Source: Microbacterium sp. Root53 (lineage in GTDB: Bacteria > Actinomycetota > Actinomycetes > Actinomycetales > Microbacteriaceae). From it: a DNA stretch of 64,000 nt. The stretch lies in NCBI RefSeq assembly GCF_001426925.1, contig NZ_LMFR01000001.1:318576-382575 (forward strand). The letters run 5' to 3'. The notes under the pieces were generated by a model that was not told where the DNA came from, did no database searches, and saw nothing but the letters and a program-made list of their open reading frames with translations. Positions 17,321-26,576 of the stretch are shown piece after piece. The translations under genes and the position numbers were made by a program. How positions within the stretch are numbered: position 1 is the stretch's first letter; each line of letters starts with the position of its first letter.

Positions 17321-17333
17321 TAGGCTTCTGGAC
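17321..17333 (+). promoter_or_regulatory. Leaderless -10 of the GT2 gene
   Basis: TAGGCT (17321-17326) ends 7 nt before ATG 17334. The longer GTG start at 17286, which overlaps the RND stop, is the alternative if the gene is read from the pump transcript. Confidence 0.6.
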
Positions 17334-18158
17334 ATGAACGCCGGTCCGACGGTCTCGATCGTGATCCCGGCCTTCAACGAGCAGAGCACCATCCGCGCCT
17401 GCGTGCTCGCGGCGATCGACCAGACGGATCCGGCCGACGAGATCATCGTCGTCGACAACCGCTCGACCGACGCGACGCGCGACATCGTGCGGGCGCTGCA
17501 GCGCGAGCATCCGCACGTGCCGCTGGTGCTGCTCTCGCAGGACGAGGTGCAGGGCCTGATCCCGACCCGCAACCTGGGGCTGGACTACGCGAGCGGCCAG
17601 GTGCTCGGCCGGATCGACGCCGACACCGTCCTCGAGCCCGACTGGGTCGAGCAGGTGCGCCGCATCTTCCGGGACGAGACCGTGGCGGCCGCGACCGGGC
17701 CGATGATCTACTACGACATGCCCCTGCGTCGCTGGGGCCATCGAGCCGACGACGCGCTGCGTCGCGCCGTGCACCGCCTGGCCCGCGACTTCCACTACAT
17801 CTTCGGCAGCAACATGGCCCTGCGGGCCGAGGCGTGGCGGGACATCCGGCCGCACGTGTGCCGCGACGCGGCCGACGAGATGCACGAGGACATCGACATC
17901 TCGATCCACCTGCACGAGCGCGGCCATCGCGCCGTGTACCGGTCGGCGATGGTGGCCGGGATGTCCGCCCGCCGCCTCGACGACGCCCCGCGCGACTACT
18001 ACAGCTACGTGATGCGCTGGGAGCGGACGTACGACGCGCACGGCATCCGCGACGCCAAGCTGCGCGCCCCGATGTGGGTCTTCTCGGTGATCTACCCGCT
18101 GCTCAAGGGCGTGCGCTGGTCCGTCAAGCGCCGCGGGACGACGGCGCTCACCCGCTGA
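17334..18158 (+). CDS. Family 2 glycosyltransferase
   Basis: 274 residues. The GT-A core is clear: TVSIVIPAFNEQSTIRAC, the nucleotide Asp in IIVVDNRSTDAT, the DxD-like IDADTVLEPDWV, and FGSNMALRAEAW. After about residue 230 it ends in a hydrophobic stretch (MWVFSVIYPLLKGV) that may associate with the membrane. The sugar donor and acceptor cannot be told from sequence. It follows the RND gene closely and might also be read as its operon partner from GTG 17286. Confidence 0.88.
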   Translation: MNAGPTVSIVIPAFNEQSTIRACVLAAIDQTDPADEIIVVDNRSTDATRDIVRALQREHPHVPLVLLSQDEVQGLIPTRNLGLDYASGQVLGRIDADTVLEPDWVEQVRRIFRDETVAAATGPMIYYDMPLRRWGHRADDALRRAVHRLARDFHYIFGSNMALRAEAWRDIRPHVCRDAADEMHEDIDISIHLHERGHRAVYRSAMVAGMSARRLDDAPRDYYSYVMRWERTYDAHGIRDAKLRAPMWVFSVIYPLLKGVRWSVKRRGTTALTR

Positions 18159-18206
18159 GCGGGGTGCGGACGGCGCCCGGCCAGGCGTTCTCCCAGCGGG
18201 CCCCGC

Positions 18207-18303
18207 TACTCTGAAGGGTCGGCTTGGGATGCCGCGCGAAGAGTGCGCGGGTGTGTGTGGTCCTTACAGGCCGCATGACACCTATCGAGAGGTTCCTTTT
18301 CGC
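18207..18303 (+). promoter_or_regulatory. Promoter and untranslated leader of the DEAD-box helicase
   Basis: TACTCT at 18207-18212 is a fair -10, leaving a leader of about 85 nt before ATG 18304, with a GAGAGG ribosome site. A long structured leader is common for cold-inducible RNA helicases, but I cannot fold it here. Confidence 0.4.
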
Positions 18304-20397
18304 ATGCCCAAGAACAAGAAGCCGGCCGGCGGCCGTCCCGCCCAGAACTTCGATCCGCGCTACGCCAAGAAGAAGACCGGCGGCCCGTTCCGCGGCATCG
18401 ACGGCGGATCGCGCGCCCCGCGCCGCGACGACAGCGCCGGCGACCGCCCTCGTTACGAGCGCGCCGAGCGTCCGCGCTTCGACCGCGATGCGCGCCCTGC
18501 GCGCGACGGCGAGCGTCGCGATGCGCGCCCGGCCTACGGCCGTGGCGAAGAGCGTCCCCGCTACGACCGGGCCGAGCGTCCGCGCTTCGACCGCGATGCG
18601 CGTCCCGCGCGCGACAGCGAGCGCCGCTTCGACCGCGACGCCCGCCCGGCCCGCGACGGCGAGCGTCCTCGTTTCGAGCGTTCGGAGCGTCCGCGCTTCG
18701 ACCGCGACGCCCGTCCCGCCCGCGACGGCGAGCGCCGCTTCGACCGCGATGCCCGTCCGGCGCGTGAGGGCGACCGTCCGCGCTACGACCGTCAGGACCG
18801 TGGCGAGCGTCGCGACTTCGCCCCGCGCGAGGACCGACCCCGCTTCGAGCGCTCGGACCGCCCGCGCTTCGACCGTGACGCGCGCCCGGCGCGCGACGGC
18901 GAGCGCCGCTTCGACCGCGACGCGCGTCCGGCCCGTGACGGCGAGCGCCGTTTCGACCGCCAGGACCGCGGCGAGCGTCGCGACTTCGCGCCGCGCGAGG
19001 AGCGTCCGCGCTTCGCGCGCGACGAGCGCCCCCGTCGTTCGTTCGACGAGGACCGCCCTCGCCGCGACTTCTCCGACCGCCCGCGCGGCGAGCAGGCCTG
19101 GCAGGAGCGCCGCGAGGAGCGCCCCGCGCGCACCCAGGCGCAGGAGCAGCGCATCGACGTCGTGCACGAGCGCCTCGAGGCGCAGGCCGTCGTGGCCGAC
19201 GAGGTGACGGAGACGACCTTCGCCGACCTCGGCTTCGGCGACAACATCGTCCGCGCGCTCGCCGCGCTGGGCGCCGAGCGGCCCTTCCCGATCCAGGCGT
19301 CGACCGCCCCGTCGATCATCGAGGGCCGCGACGTCCTCGCCCGCGGCCGCACCGGCTCGGGCAAGACCATCGCCTTCGGCGCTCCGCTCGTGGAGCGCGT
19401 GCTGCGCAGCAAGGCGGGCGTCAAGCGCGAGTTCGGCCGTGCGCCCGTCGCGCTCATCATGGCCCCGACCCGCGAGCTCGCGCTCCAGATCGACCGCACC
19501 ATCCAGCCGATCGCGCGCAGCGTGGGCCTGTTCACGACGCAGATCTACGGCGGCGTGCCCCAGGCGCGCCAGGTGGGTGCGCTCAAGAAGGGCGTCGACA
19601 TCATCATCGGCACCCCGGGCCGCATCGGCGACCTGCAGCGCCAGGGCAAGCTGGACCTCTCGCAGATCCAGATCTCGGTGCTCGACGAGGCCGACCACAT
19701 GTGCGAGCTCGGCTTCCTCGAGCCCGTGCAGGAGATCCTGCGCCTGACCGCCGAGGGGGGCCAGAAGCTGCTCTTCTCGGCGACGCTCGACCGCGAGGTC
19801 GCCGCGCTCGTGGACGAGTTCCTCGTCGACCCGCAGGTGTACGAGGTCGCGGGCGAGACCCAGGAGACCGGCACGATCGACCACCGCGTGCTCGTGATCG
19901 AGCACCGCTCGAAGGCCGAGATCCTCGACTCCCTGGTCGACCGCGAGGGCAAGACGCTGGTCTTCACCCGCACGCGCGCCTACGCCGAGATGCTCGCCGA
20001 GCAGTTCGAGGACGCCGGCGTCGACGCGATCGCGCTGCACGGCGACCTGAACCAGGCCAAGCGCACGCGCAACATCGAGCGCTTCTCGAAGGGCCGCGCC
20101 CGCGTGCTCGTCGCCACCGACGTCGCCGCGCGAGGCATCCACGTCGACGACATCGACCTGGTCATCCAGGCCGACGCGCCGGACGAGTACAAGACGTACC
20201 TGCACCGCGCCGGCCGGACCGGTCGCGCGGGCCGCACGGGTCGCGTGGTCACGCTGATCCCGCGTCAGCGTCGCCGCCGCATGACCGAGATGCTGGAGCG
20301 GGCCGAGATCGCCGCCCCGTTCGACGAGGTGCGCCCCGGCGACGACCTGCTCGACGAGCTGACCGGCGGCCCGACCGTGGCCGAGCTCTCGGCCTGA
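18304..20397 (+). CDS. DEAD-box RNA helicase with long RD-rich N-terminal tail
   Basis: 697 residues. The C-terminal two thirds (from about residue 300) is a complete RhlE/DeaD-like helicase: Walker A GRTGSGKT, PTRELALQ, TPGR, DEAD in VLDEADHM, SAT, and HRAGRTGRAGRTG. The first ~290 residues are a low-complexity tail built from repeats of FDRDARPARDGER type, with alternating Arg and Asp/Glu. Such tails usually bind RNA or drive condensate formation; here it is N-terminal, while most helicases carry it at the C-terminus. It unwinds RNA in the cytoplasm, likely in ribosome assembly or RNA decay. Confidence 0.95.
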   Translation: MPKNKKPAGGRPAQNFDPRYAKKKTGGPFRGIDGGSRAPRRDDSAGDRPRYERAERPRFDRDARPARDGERRDARPAYGRGEERPRYDRAERPRFDRDARPARDSERRFDRDARPARDGERPRFERSERPRFDRDARPARDGERRFDRDARPAREGDRPRYDRQDRGERRDFAPREDRPRFERSDRPRFDRDARPARDGERRFDRDARPARDGERRFDRQDRGERRDFAPREERPRFARDERPRRSFDEDRPRRDFSDRPRGEQAWQERREERPARTQAQEQRIDVVHERLEAQAVVADEVTETTFADLGFGDNIVRALAALGAERPFPIQASTAPSIIEGRDVLARGRTGSGKTIAFGAPLVERVLRSKAGVKREFGRAPVALIMAPTRELALQIDRTIQPIARSVGLFTTQIYGGVPQARQVGALKKGVDIIIGTPGRIGDLQRQGKLDLSQIQISVLDEADHMCELGFLEPVQEILRLTAEGGQKLLFSATLDREVAALVDEFLVDPQVYEVAGETQETGTIDHRVLVIEHRSKAEILDSLVDREGKTLVFTRTRAYAEMLAEQFEDAGVDAIALHGDLNQAKRTRNIERFSKGRARVLVATDVAARGIHVDDIDLVIQADAPDEYKTYLHRAGRTGRAGRTGRVVTLIPRQRRRRMTEMLERAEIAAPFDEVRPGDDLLDELTGGPTVAELSA
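18450..19120 (+). repeat. In-frame tandem-like repeats in the helicase tail
   Basis: At least seven copies of a unit encoding RFDRDARPARDGER or a close variant, interspersed with two copies of a QDRGERRDFAPRE unit. DNA copies are similar but not identical, so the array is expected to vary in length between strains. Confidence 0.8.
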
Positions 20398-20462
20398 CCC
20401 GTCCCGCACGCACGACCGGATGCCGCCCTCGCATGACGAGGGCGGCATCCGTCGTCTGCGGG
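20391..20462 (+). repeat. Direct repeat A (helicase end and terminator)
   Basis: About 72 bp beginning at GGCCTGACCC, which includes the helicase stop codon, and running through the terminator hairpin to GTCGTCTGCGGG. A near-identical copy is found at 21739-21808. Confidence 0.85.
20418..20450. terminator. Helicase terminator hairpin
   Basis: GGATGCCGCCCTCG pairs with CGAGGGCGGCATCC around CATGA. The same 33 bp recurs unchanged at 21764-21796. Confidence 0.8.
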
Positions 20463-20619
20463 CGGAATAGGCATGACGCTCGTGGCTTTGGCTCGGGCGC
20501 GCCTGAGAATTCCGGTCATGTATTGCGCACGAACTCCGATCTCATATTCTTCCTTTAGCGCCAACGCGTCGTCGGCGTGAAGAGGCCACCGACTGTGTCG
20601 GTAGAAGTGGAGTATCGCG

Positions 20620-21735
20620 GTGAACAGCATCGAGCGCAGGCCCCGGCGGATGTGGGCGGCCATTCTTGCGATAGCGGTGGCCGCCGGCGCCGCAATTGCG
20701 GGTCAGGCGCCTGCGATGGCCGATGGCCGCGAAGTGGGCGGCTACGGCGCCCGCTACTACCTGAACGACTCATGGTCGGCGACGGCGAACCATGAATTCA
20801 ACTACGGCAAGGCCGAGGATCGTGTCTACACCGGCGACTGGAACGGCGACGGAAAGGACACCCTGGCGGTCCGGCGCGATCGGACGTATTACTTCTCGAA
20901 CAGGCTTGGCGGTAATGCGACCACGGTCATCAACTACGGGAAGGCATCGGACACCGTCCTGGTCGGAGACTGGAACGGGGACGGCGTGGACACGCTCGCG
21001 GTGCGCCGCGGTCAGACGTATTACATCTCCAACAATCTCAGCGGCGGCAATGCCAGCGTCGTCTTCAACTACGGCAAGGCATCCGATGTCGTTCTGGTCG
21101 GTGACTGGAATGGTGACGGCAGGGACACCTTGGCGGTTCGTCGCGGAAATGTGTACTACATCTCGAACAGCCTGACGGGAGGCAGCGCGAGCGCGGTCAT
21201 CAATTACGGTCGGTCTTCTGACCTCGTCCTCGTCGGCGATTGGAACGCGGACGGAGCGGACACCCTCGCTGTGCGGCGGGGCAACGTGTACTACATCTCG
21301 GATTCGCTGAGCTCCGGCTCCGCATCCCGTGTTCAGGCCTATGGTCGTGCATCCGACACCACGCTGGTCGGGGACTGGAACGGCGACCGCAGGGACACGC
21401 TCGGCGTGCGCCGATACGTCGCGCCGGCGCCTCCGACGTTCGAGCAGCAGCAGGCGATCGAGAAGGCGCGCGATTACCTCGACTTCACGGCATTCTCCAG
21501 GAGCGGTCTCATCGGTCAGCTCGAGTACGAGGGGTTCTCCACCGCCGATGCGACGTATGCCGTGTCCTACCTCGAGAACAGGGGTGAGGTGAACTGGCGC
21601 GACCAGGCGGTCAAGAAGGCACAACAGTATCTGGACTTCATGTCGTTCTCGCGTCAGGGACTCATTGACCAGTTGGAGTACGAGGGGTTCTCCACCGCGG
21701 ATGCCACATACGCGGCGGACAGGGTTGGGTTCTGA
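20620..21735 (+). CDS. Secreted repeat protein with calcium-loop-like repeats and two Ltp-like modules
   Basis: 371 residues. A signal peptide (residues 1 to about 35, cleavage after AMA) directs export. Five ~47-residue repeats follow, each holding a GDWNGDGxDTLAVRR core, which resembles FG-GAP/VCBS or dockerin-like calcium loops and suggests a beta-propeller. The C-terminus has two copies of a ~45-residue module (KARDYLDFTAFSRSGLIGQLEYEGFSTADATYA and a near twin), matching the Ltp host-surface lipoprotein repeat (PF07553) seen in phage superinfection-exclusion proteins. Codon use is visibly more AT-rich than in its neighbours, and the gene sits between two direct repeats. GTG 20620 is a weak start without a clear Shine-Dalgarno. 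Confidence 0.85.
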   Translation: MNSIERRPRRMWAAILAIAVAAGAAIAGQAPAMADGREVGGYGARYYLNDSWSATANHEFNYGKAEDRVYTGDWNGDGKDTLAVRRDRTYYFSNRLGGNATTVINYGKASDTVLVGDWNGDGVDTLAVRRGQTYYISNNLSGGNASVVFNYGKASDVVLVGDWNGDGRDTLAVRRGNVYYISNSLTGGSASAVINYGRSSDLVLVGDWNADGADTLAVRRGNVYYISDSLSSGSASRVQAYGRASDTTLVGDWNGDRRDTLGVRRYVAPAPPTFEQQQAIEKARDYLDFTAFSRSGLIGQLEYEGFSTADATYAVSYLENRGEVNWRDQAVKKAQQYLDFMSFSRQGLIDQLEYEGFSTADATYAADRVGF

Positions 21736-21738
21736 ACT

Positions 21739-21808
21739 GGCCTGACCCGCCCCCCGCACGACCGGATGCCGCCCTCGCATGACGAGGGCGGCATCCGTCG
21801 TCTGCGGG
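21739..21808 (+). repeat. Direct repeat B
   Basis: Second copy of the helicase-end segment, including a copy of the helicase stop context and the whole terminator, differing by a few bases and a 2-bp indel. It now terminates the inserted gene. Confidence 0.85.
21764..21796. terminator. Duplicate terminator hairpin
   Basis: Identical over 33 bp to the helicase terminator. It lies between the converging repeat-protein and P450 genes. Confidence 0.8.
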
Positions 21809-21815
21809 TGCGGCA

Positions 21816-23069
21816 TCACGCGAACTGCAGGATCATGCCGTCCTCGGGCTCGGCGGGGATGCGTCGCAGGCTGATGCGGAGATCCTGCTCCGGCACGGTG
21901 TAGGCCGGACCCTGCGTGAGCTGCTGCAGCGTCTCGACGAGCAGGTCCACCGTGGCGAGCTCGCCCGGGCACCGGTGGGAGGCGAGGTGCTCGCCCACGC
22001 CCTGGGCCACCACCGCGTGGGGCGAGGCGGTCGCGAACCGTCCGGGGTTGAACACGTCCGGCCGCTCCCAGAGCTCGGGGGAGTGGTCGGTGCCGTAGAG
22101 GTCGAGCATCATCCACTGGCCCTCCTCGAACCACTCGCCGTGGAGCTCGAACGGCTCGGTCGCGATGCCGCCGACCATCGGGAAGAACGGGTAGAACCGG
22201 CGGACCTCGTCCGCCGTCCAGCGCGTGGCCGCCGCGTCGCCGCCGCGGGTCTGCGACGCCCAGTCCGGATGCCGGTGCAGCGCGTGGGCGGCGAAGGCCA
22301 CGAAGCGGGCGACGGCGACCGTGGGCCGCAGCAGGTTGAGCATCTCGACGGCGGCGACGTCCTCGTCCAGCGGGCGACCGCCCTCGGTGTGGTGCGCGAG
22401 GCGCCCCGCGATGGTCTCGTGGTCTCCCGCGGCGCGGCGCTCGCGCACGACGTCGCGCGCCCATGCCTCGGTGCGCCGACGGCGGAGGCGCGCCTTCCAG
22501 TTGAGCGGGCCGACGCTGCCGGCGCGTGCGATCATCTCCGTCAGCTCGCCGGACAGCTCGGTCTCGCGGCCGCGGTCGACGCGGATCCCGGTCCATTCCA
22601 GCGCCGCCCGGGTGAGCGCCCGCGCGGCGACCTCCGCGGCCGGAACCGCCCCATGCCCATGCTCCGCGACGACCTCGGGCCACGCATCCCGGAACGCCTC
22701 GACCAGCCCGGCGCGCTCACCCTGCGCCAGCTCGAGCATGAGCACCTTCCGCTCGCCGTGCCGCGGTCCCTCCAGCTGCTGCACGCTGCCCTCGTCCTGC
22801 AGGAGGTGGACGACCGAGCGCGGGATGGCGCCTCGCCTCTCGAAGGCATCCGGCTCGCCGAACACGTGCGCCGCCTCGGCGCCGCGCGCGACCACGACGG
22901 GCCGGGCCAGCAGCCGGGTGCGGAACGCGTCGGCGCCCACGTCGCGGAAGCCCCGCTGCCCGAAGGCGTAGCCGTCGCGGGCGAGCCGCCACGTGGCATC
23001 CCATCCGGGCAGGTCGGGCACGCCGGTCACGCCGGTCACGCGGGAGGGGGAGGGCACGATCTGCGTCAT
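21816..23069 (-). CDS. Cytochrome P450, CYP152-like fatty-acid peroxygenase
   Basis: 417 residues. The heme Cys lies in HRCPGE near residue 365, although the usual FxxGxHxC lead is altered (GVGEHLASHRCPGE). The I-helix has LLRPTVAVARF near 246; an Arg-Pro pair there replaces the usual acid-alcohol pair and in CYP152 enzymes binds the fatty-acid carboxylate. RRFYPFFPMVGG is also typical. Such enzymes use hydrogen peroxide to hydroxylate or decarboxylate fatty acids and need no reductase, and none is adjacent. The chosen ATG 23069 begins MTQIVPSPSR. Confidence 0.9.
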   Translation of the reverse strand: MTQIVPSPSRVTGVTGVPDLPGWDATWRLARDGYAFGQRGFRDVGADAFRTRLLARPVVVARGAEAAHVFGEPDAFERRGAIPRSVVHLLQDEGSVQQLEGPRHGERKVLMLELAQGERAGLVEAFRDAWPEVVAEHGHGAVPAAEVAARALTRAALEWTGIRVDRGRETELSGELTEMIARAGSVGPLNWKARLRRRRTEAWARDVVRERRAAGDHETIAGRLAHHTEGGRPLDEDVAAVEMLNLLRPTVAVARFVAFAAHALHRHPDWASQTRGGDAAATRWTADEVRRFYPFFPMVGGIATEPFELHGEWFEEGQWMMLDLYGTDHSPELWERPDVFNPGRFATASPHAVVAQGVGEHLASHRCPGELATVDLLVETLQQLTQGPAYTVPEQDLRISLRRIPAEPEDGMILQFA

Positions 23070-23110
23070 GCTCCCGACACCACCACGCCGGGCACCCGGC
23101 GGGTAGGCGC

Positions 23111-23148
23111 TTGACAAGCGGGCGGCCGGGCTCGAATAGGCTCGTGCC
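23111..23148 (+). promoter_or_regulatory. Leaderless promoter of the aldose epimerase gene
   Basis: TAGGCT (23137-23142) ends 6 nt before GTG 23149. A perfect TTGACA lies at 23111-23116, 20 bp upstream of the hexamer, slightly further than ideal. Confidence 0.65.
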
Positions 23149-24075
23149 GTGAACGCACAGAACCGCATCGACCCCACGGGTGACCAGGTCCACCTCCGCC
23201 GCGAGGGCGGTGCCGGCGAGGTCACGGCGCACATCGCCCAGGTGGGAGCCTCGCTGCGCGGCCTCTCGGTCGGCGGCGTGGACCTCGTGCCGAGGTACCC
23301 CGAGGGCGCGCCGACCCCGTTCGGGAGCGGCATCGTGCTCGCGCCGTGGCCCAACCGCATCCGCGACGGCCGCTGGAACGACGGCGGCGCCGAGCGTCAG
23401 CTCGACATCACGGAGCCCGCGCGCGACAACGCCATCCACGGGCTGCTGCGCTACGCGCCCTACGCCGTCGACACGAGCGAGGACCGCGCGACGCTCACGG
23501 CGATCGTCTACCCGCAGCACGGCTACCCGTACACGCTGCGCACGAGCGTCACCTACGCCCTCGTCGACGACGGCGTCGAGGTGACGCACGAGGTGGTCAA
23601 CGTGGGCGAGGGCGACGCCGCCGTCGCGCTCGGCACGCATCCGTTCTTCTGCATCGGCGGCGTCCCGACCGCCGACCTCGTCGTCACCGTCCCCGCCGAA
23701 TCGGTCTTCGAGGTCGACGACCGGCTGCTGCCCACGGGCGAGGCGCCCGTGTCGGGCGAGGTCGATCTGCGCGGCGGCGTCCGCGTGGGCGACGTCCAGC
23801 TCGACACCGGCTTCGGATCGCTGGTGCGCGGTGCCGACGGCATCGCCCGTTCGACGCTCACGGCGCCCGACGGACGTTCGGTCACGATGTGGCAGGACGA
23901 CGCGTGGGGCTACATCCAGGTCTTCACGACCGACGCGTACCCCGGCCACCCGCTCGCGATCGCGATCGAGCCCATGACCGCGCCGACCGACGCGTTCAAC
24001 TCGGGCCGCGACGTGCGCCGCCTGGCTCCGGGCGAGTCCTGGACGGCGCGCTGGGGCGTGACGTACTCCGGCTGA
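23149..24075 (+). CDS. Aldose 1-epimerase family protein
   Basis: 308 residues with a galactose-mutarotase beta-sandwich: PWPNRIRDGRW, the first catalytic His in NAIHGLLR, the second in LGTHPFF, and the catalytic Glu in AIEPMTAPTDAFNSG. It interconverts anomers of hexoses in the cytoplasm. No sugar-utilisation operon surrounds it; the downstream gene is a converging polysaccharide-lyase-like pseudogene. Confidence 0.93.
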   Translation: MNAQNRIDPTGDQVHLRREGGAGEVTAHIAQVGASLRGLSVGGVDLVPRYPEGAPTPFGSGIVLAPWPNRIRDGRWNDGGAERQLDITEPARDNAIHGLLRYAPYAVDTSEDRATLTAIVYPQHGYPYTLRTSVTYALVDDGVEVTHEVVNVGEGDAAVALGTHPFFCIGGVPTADLVVTVPAESVFEVDDRLLPTGEAPVSGEVDLRGGVRVGDVQLDTGFGSLVRGADGIARSTLTAPDGRSVTMWQDDAWGYIQVFTTDAYPGHPLAIAIEPMTAPTDAFNSGRDVRRLAPGESWTARWGVTYSG

Positions 24076-24093
24076 TCCCCCGGCCGGCACGCG

Positions 24094-24130
24094 GAGAGGC
24101 CCCCGGAGCGCGAGCTCCCGGGGGCCTCTC
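24094..24130. terminator. Bidirectional terminator
   Basis: GAGAGGCCCCCGGAG... with complementary CTCCCGGGGGCCTCTC, a stem of about 15 bp, between the converging epimerase and lyase-like genes. Confidence 0.85.
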
Positions 24131-24142
24131 GTGTGCGAGGGA

Positions 24143-26471
24143 CTACTTCAGGCCGTCGAGGGCGAGCACGTCGTAGGTCTCGCCTCCGACCGCGAGGGTC
24201 GAGTCGTCCACGACCTCGCCGGCGAGAACCTCGCCGGTGCCGTCCTCGGCGAACGCGTCGTGGATCGCCACGACCGTGTCGACGCCCTCGCCGCCCGCCA
24301 TGTCCACGGCCGCGTCGCGGATCGCCGAGTCGACGCCGAAGTTGGCGGAGCCGTCCAGCTTGACGTAGCCGCCGCCCTGGCCCGCGAACGCCTTCGACAC
24401 GAGCGTCTCGCCCTTGCCCGGCGACTGCTGCGACTGGCCGAGCGGCACGTTCTCGGGCCGCCCGTCGATCAGCGGCCTCGAGTACTGCACCAGGTCGGTG
24501 TACGCCTTCGCGTGCTGCCGCGCCCACGTCACGTTGCTGCTCGTCATCGACAGCGCGAAGGTCTCCAGGCCCTCCCAGCCGCGGGAACGGGCCGAGAGAA
24601 CCGGCGTGCTCCTTCGATCCGAGCGACCCGACCGAGCGCTCGCAGTGCCACACCCAGGCGTCGCGCTGGCTCTGGGGGACCAGGCGCGCGATCATGCCCG
24701 CGGTGGAAGCGTCCCTGCATCGACGTCGCGCCCCACTGCAGGCGCTTGTGGTTGGGGGTGTTCGCGAGGCTGTGCAGGTACAGGTTCGTGAACTGCGGCC
24801 GCTCGATCGAGGCGTCGAGCGCCGTGATGCCGGCGTCCTGCGCGGCGTAGATGCCGGGCAGCGCGATCTGGAGCGTGTAGTTGATGTACCACAGGCCCTC
24901 CTGCATCCAGCCCGTGTCGGTGTAGGCCGCGTCGAGGTGCAGCCCGACCTCGTTCACGAGCATCGGGATGCGCGTCTCGCCCGCGTCGAACCAGCCGTCG
25001 CCGCGCGTCGCGAGGCGCAGCGCGAGCTCGCCGCCGCGCGTGACGCCGGTCCAGTTCGAGGCGCGCGTGTCGTCGTCCATGTTGAAGTGGTGCGCGACCT
25101 CCATGGCCGCGGCCAGGTGGCCGAGGATGCGGTTCGCGTTCGCGCGCTGCTCGTCGGTCCAGCCGTTTGCAGGCCCAGTCGTACGCCTGGGCCAGCACGG
25201 GGGCCGGGTTGGCGTCCTCGAGCGGCTGCCGGGTGCCGAGCGGCAGCTTCGCCTCGGCCGCGACGATGCCGTCGTACGCCTTCTGCGCGTAGGACGCGTC
25301 GCCCGTGACCTGGTAGGCCAGCGCGGCCTCGACCGCGTAGCGGCCGTCACCCTCGCCGAAGCCCTGGCCGTACGGGTCGGGGGTGGCGGTCAGGCCCCCG
25401 GCGACGCGTGCCAGGATGCCGTTCCAGATCTCCTGCGGCTCACCCGGCACGGCGATCTGCTCGCGCACCTTGGCGAGCTTGTCGTCGTCGATCCACAGGC
25501 GCGGGTGCGCGAGGTCGGCGACCTTGGCCGAGGCGACGACCTCGCCCGCGGCGTTCACAAGCGCGTAGGCCGCGGGCGCCGATCCCGGAAGGGTGAGGGC
25601 GCCGCTGAGGCCGGTCGCGCCCGTCTCGACCGTCGCGGGTCCGATCCGCTTGGCCGACTTGAGCGATCCGCTCGCGAGGGTCGCGGGGCCGGAGTACAGC
25701 GTGTAGGTCTCGGCCGTGCCCGCGGCGACGCGCCACGCGACGCGCACGCCGTCGCCCTCGGCCGTCGCCGTGAGGACGTCCTTCAGCTGGCGGTCGACGA
25801 ACGTCGCGGGGGTCGTGGCGGCGGCGGCGTCGGTCGTGGCCAGGAGGGCGCCGGCGGCGTCCTTCGCGACGACGCGGTAGTGGTAGGTCGTGCCCGGCTG
25901 CGTGGTCGCGTCCTCGGCCATGGTGATCGCGGGCACCGAGCGCACGAGCGTGTCGTCGGAGGGCTCGAAGCCGGCGTCGGTGGAGCGGTGGATGTCGTAC
26001 GAGGCCGGGGTGCCGGAGAGCCCCGCGAACGTCCACTTCAGCTCGACCTCTCCCGTGGGCTGCAGGGCCGGAGAGGCGATCGCGACGTGCTCGACGCTGT
26101 CGACTGCCACGTTGTCGATCGAGAGCCGGCCCGACGCGCTGTCGAGCATGGGCTCGATCACGAGCGTCGCGGTGCCGGCGGGCACCTCGACGTACTCGCG
26201 CACGTGCTTCCAGGCGTGCGTGCCGGAGGTGACGCCGACGCGGGTCAGGGTGCCCGTCGGGGCCCGCGCCAGCCACGGACTGCGCGCTGATGCCGGTGCC
26301 CCGCGCCCGCCACACGCTCCAGTCCGCGGGCTCGCCGGAGGCGGTCACGACCTCGAAGCCCGGGTTCTTCACGGTCAGCGCCGCGGCGTGGGCGGGGACC
26401 GCGCAGGTCAGGATGAGGGCGACGGCTGCCGCCGTGGAGCCCAGGATGCGCAGGGCGGGGCGTCTGGCCAT
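24143..26471 (-). pseudogene. Secreted polysaccharide-lyase-like (alpha/alpha toroid) protein, four frameshifts
   Basis: Joining the frames gives 774 residues: signal peptide MARRPALRILGSTAAAVALI...AHA, a carbohydrate-binding-like beta domain (about 30-110), two FnIII-like domains (about 115-290), then HPRLWIDDDKLAKVREQ and a helical toroid as in heparinase/alginate-lyase families (SNWTGVTRGGELALRL, NEVGLHLDAAYTDTGWMQEGLWYINYT), and a C-terminal beta domain. Four shifts, each equal to one extra base in a short run, occur near 26254, 25167, 24705 and 24602. Removing four bases restores a single frame ending at 24143. A GGAAGGAAGG site precedes ATG 26471. It is either a recent pseudogene or the product of local sequence errors. 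Confidence 0.85.
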
Positions 26472-26576
26472 GGAGGGCCTTCCTTCCGGGGGATGGGTCT
26501 TCGTCGAACCGGCGGCTTCGGGGGCCGTTCGCCGCCGGACCGGACGGCGACGTCGGGGCTGTAGGCGGTGCCCCGA

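Noticed and set aside
20620..21735. Ltp-domain gene as part of a resident prophage.
   Set aside because: It stands alone between direct repeats with no phage structural, integrase or lysis genes on either side.
21816..23069. P450 as part of a natural-product cluster.
   Set aside because: Neighbours are an inserted surface-protein gene and an aldose epimerase; no synthase, reductase or ferredoxin genes are near.
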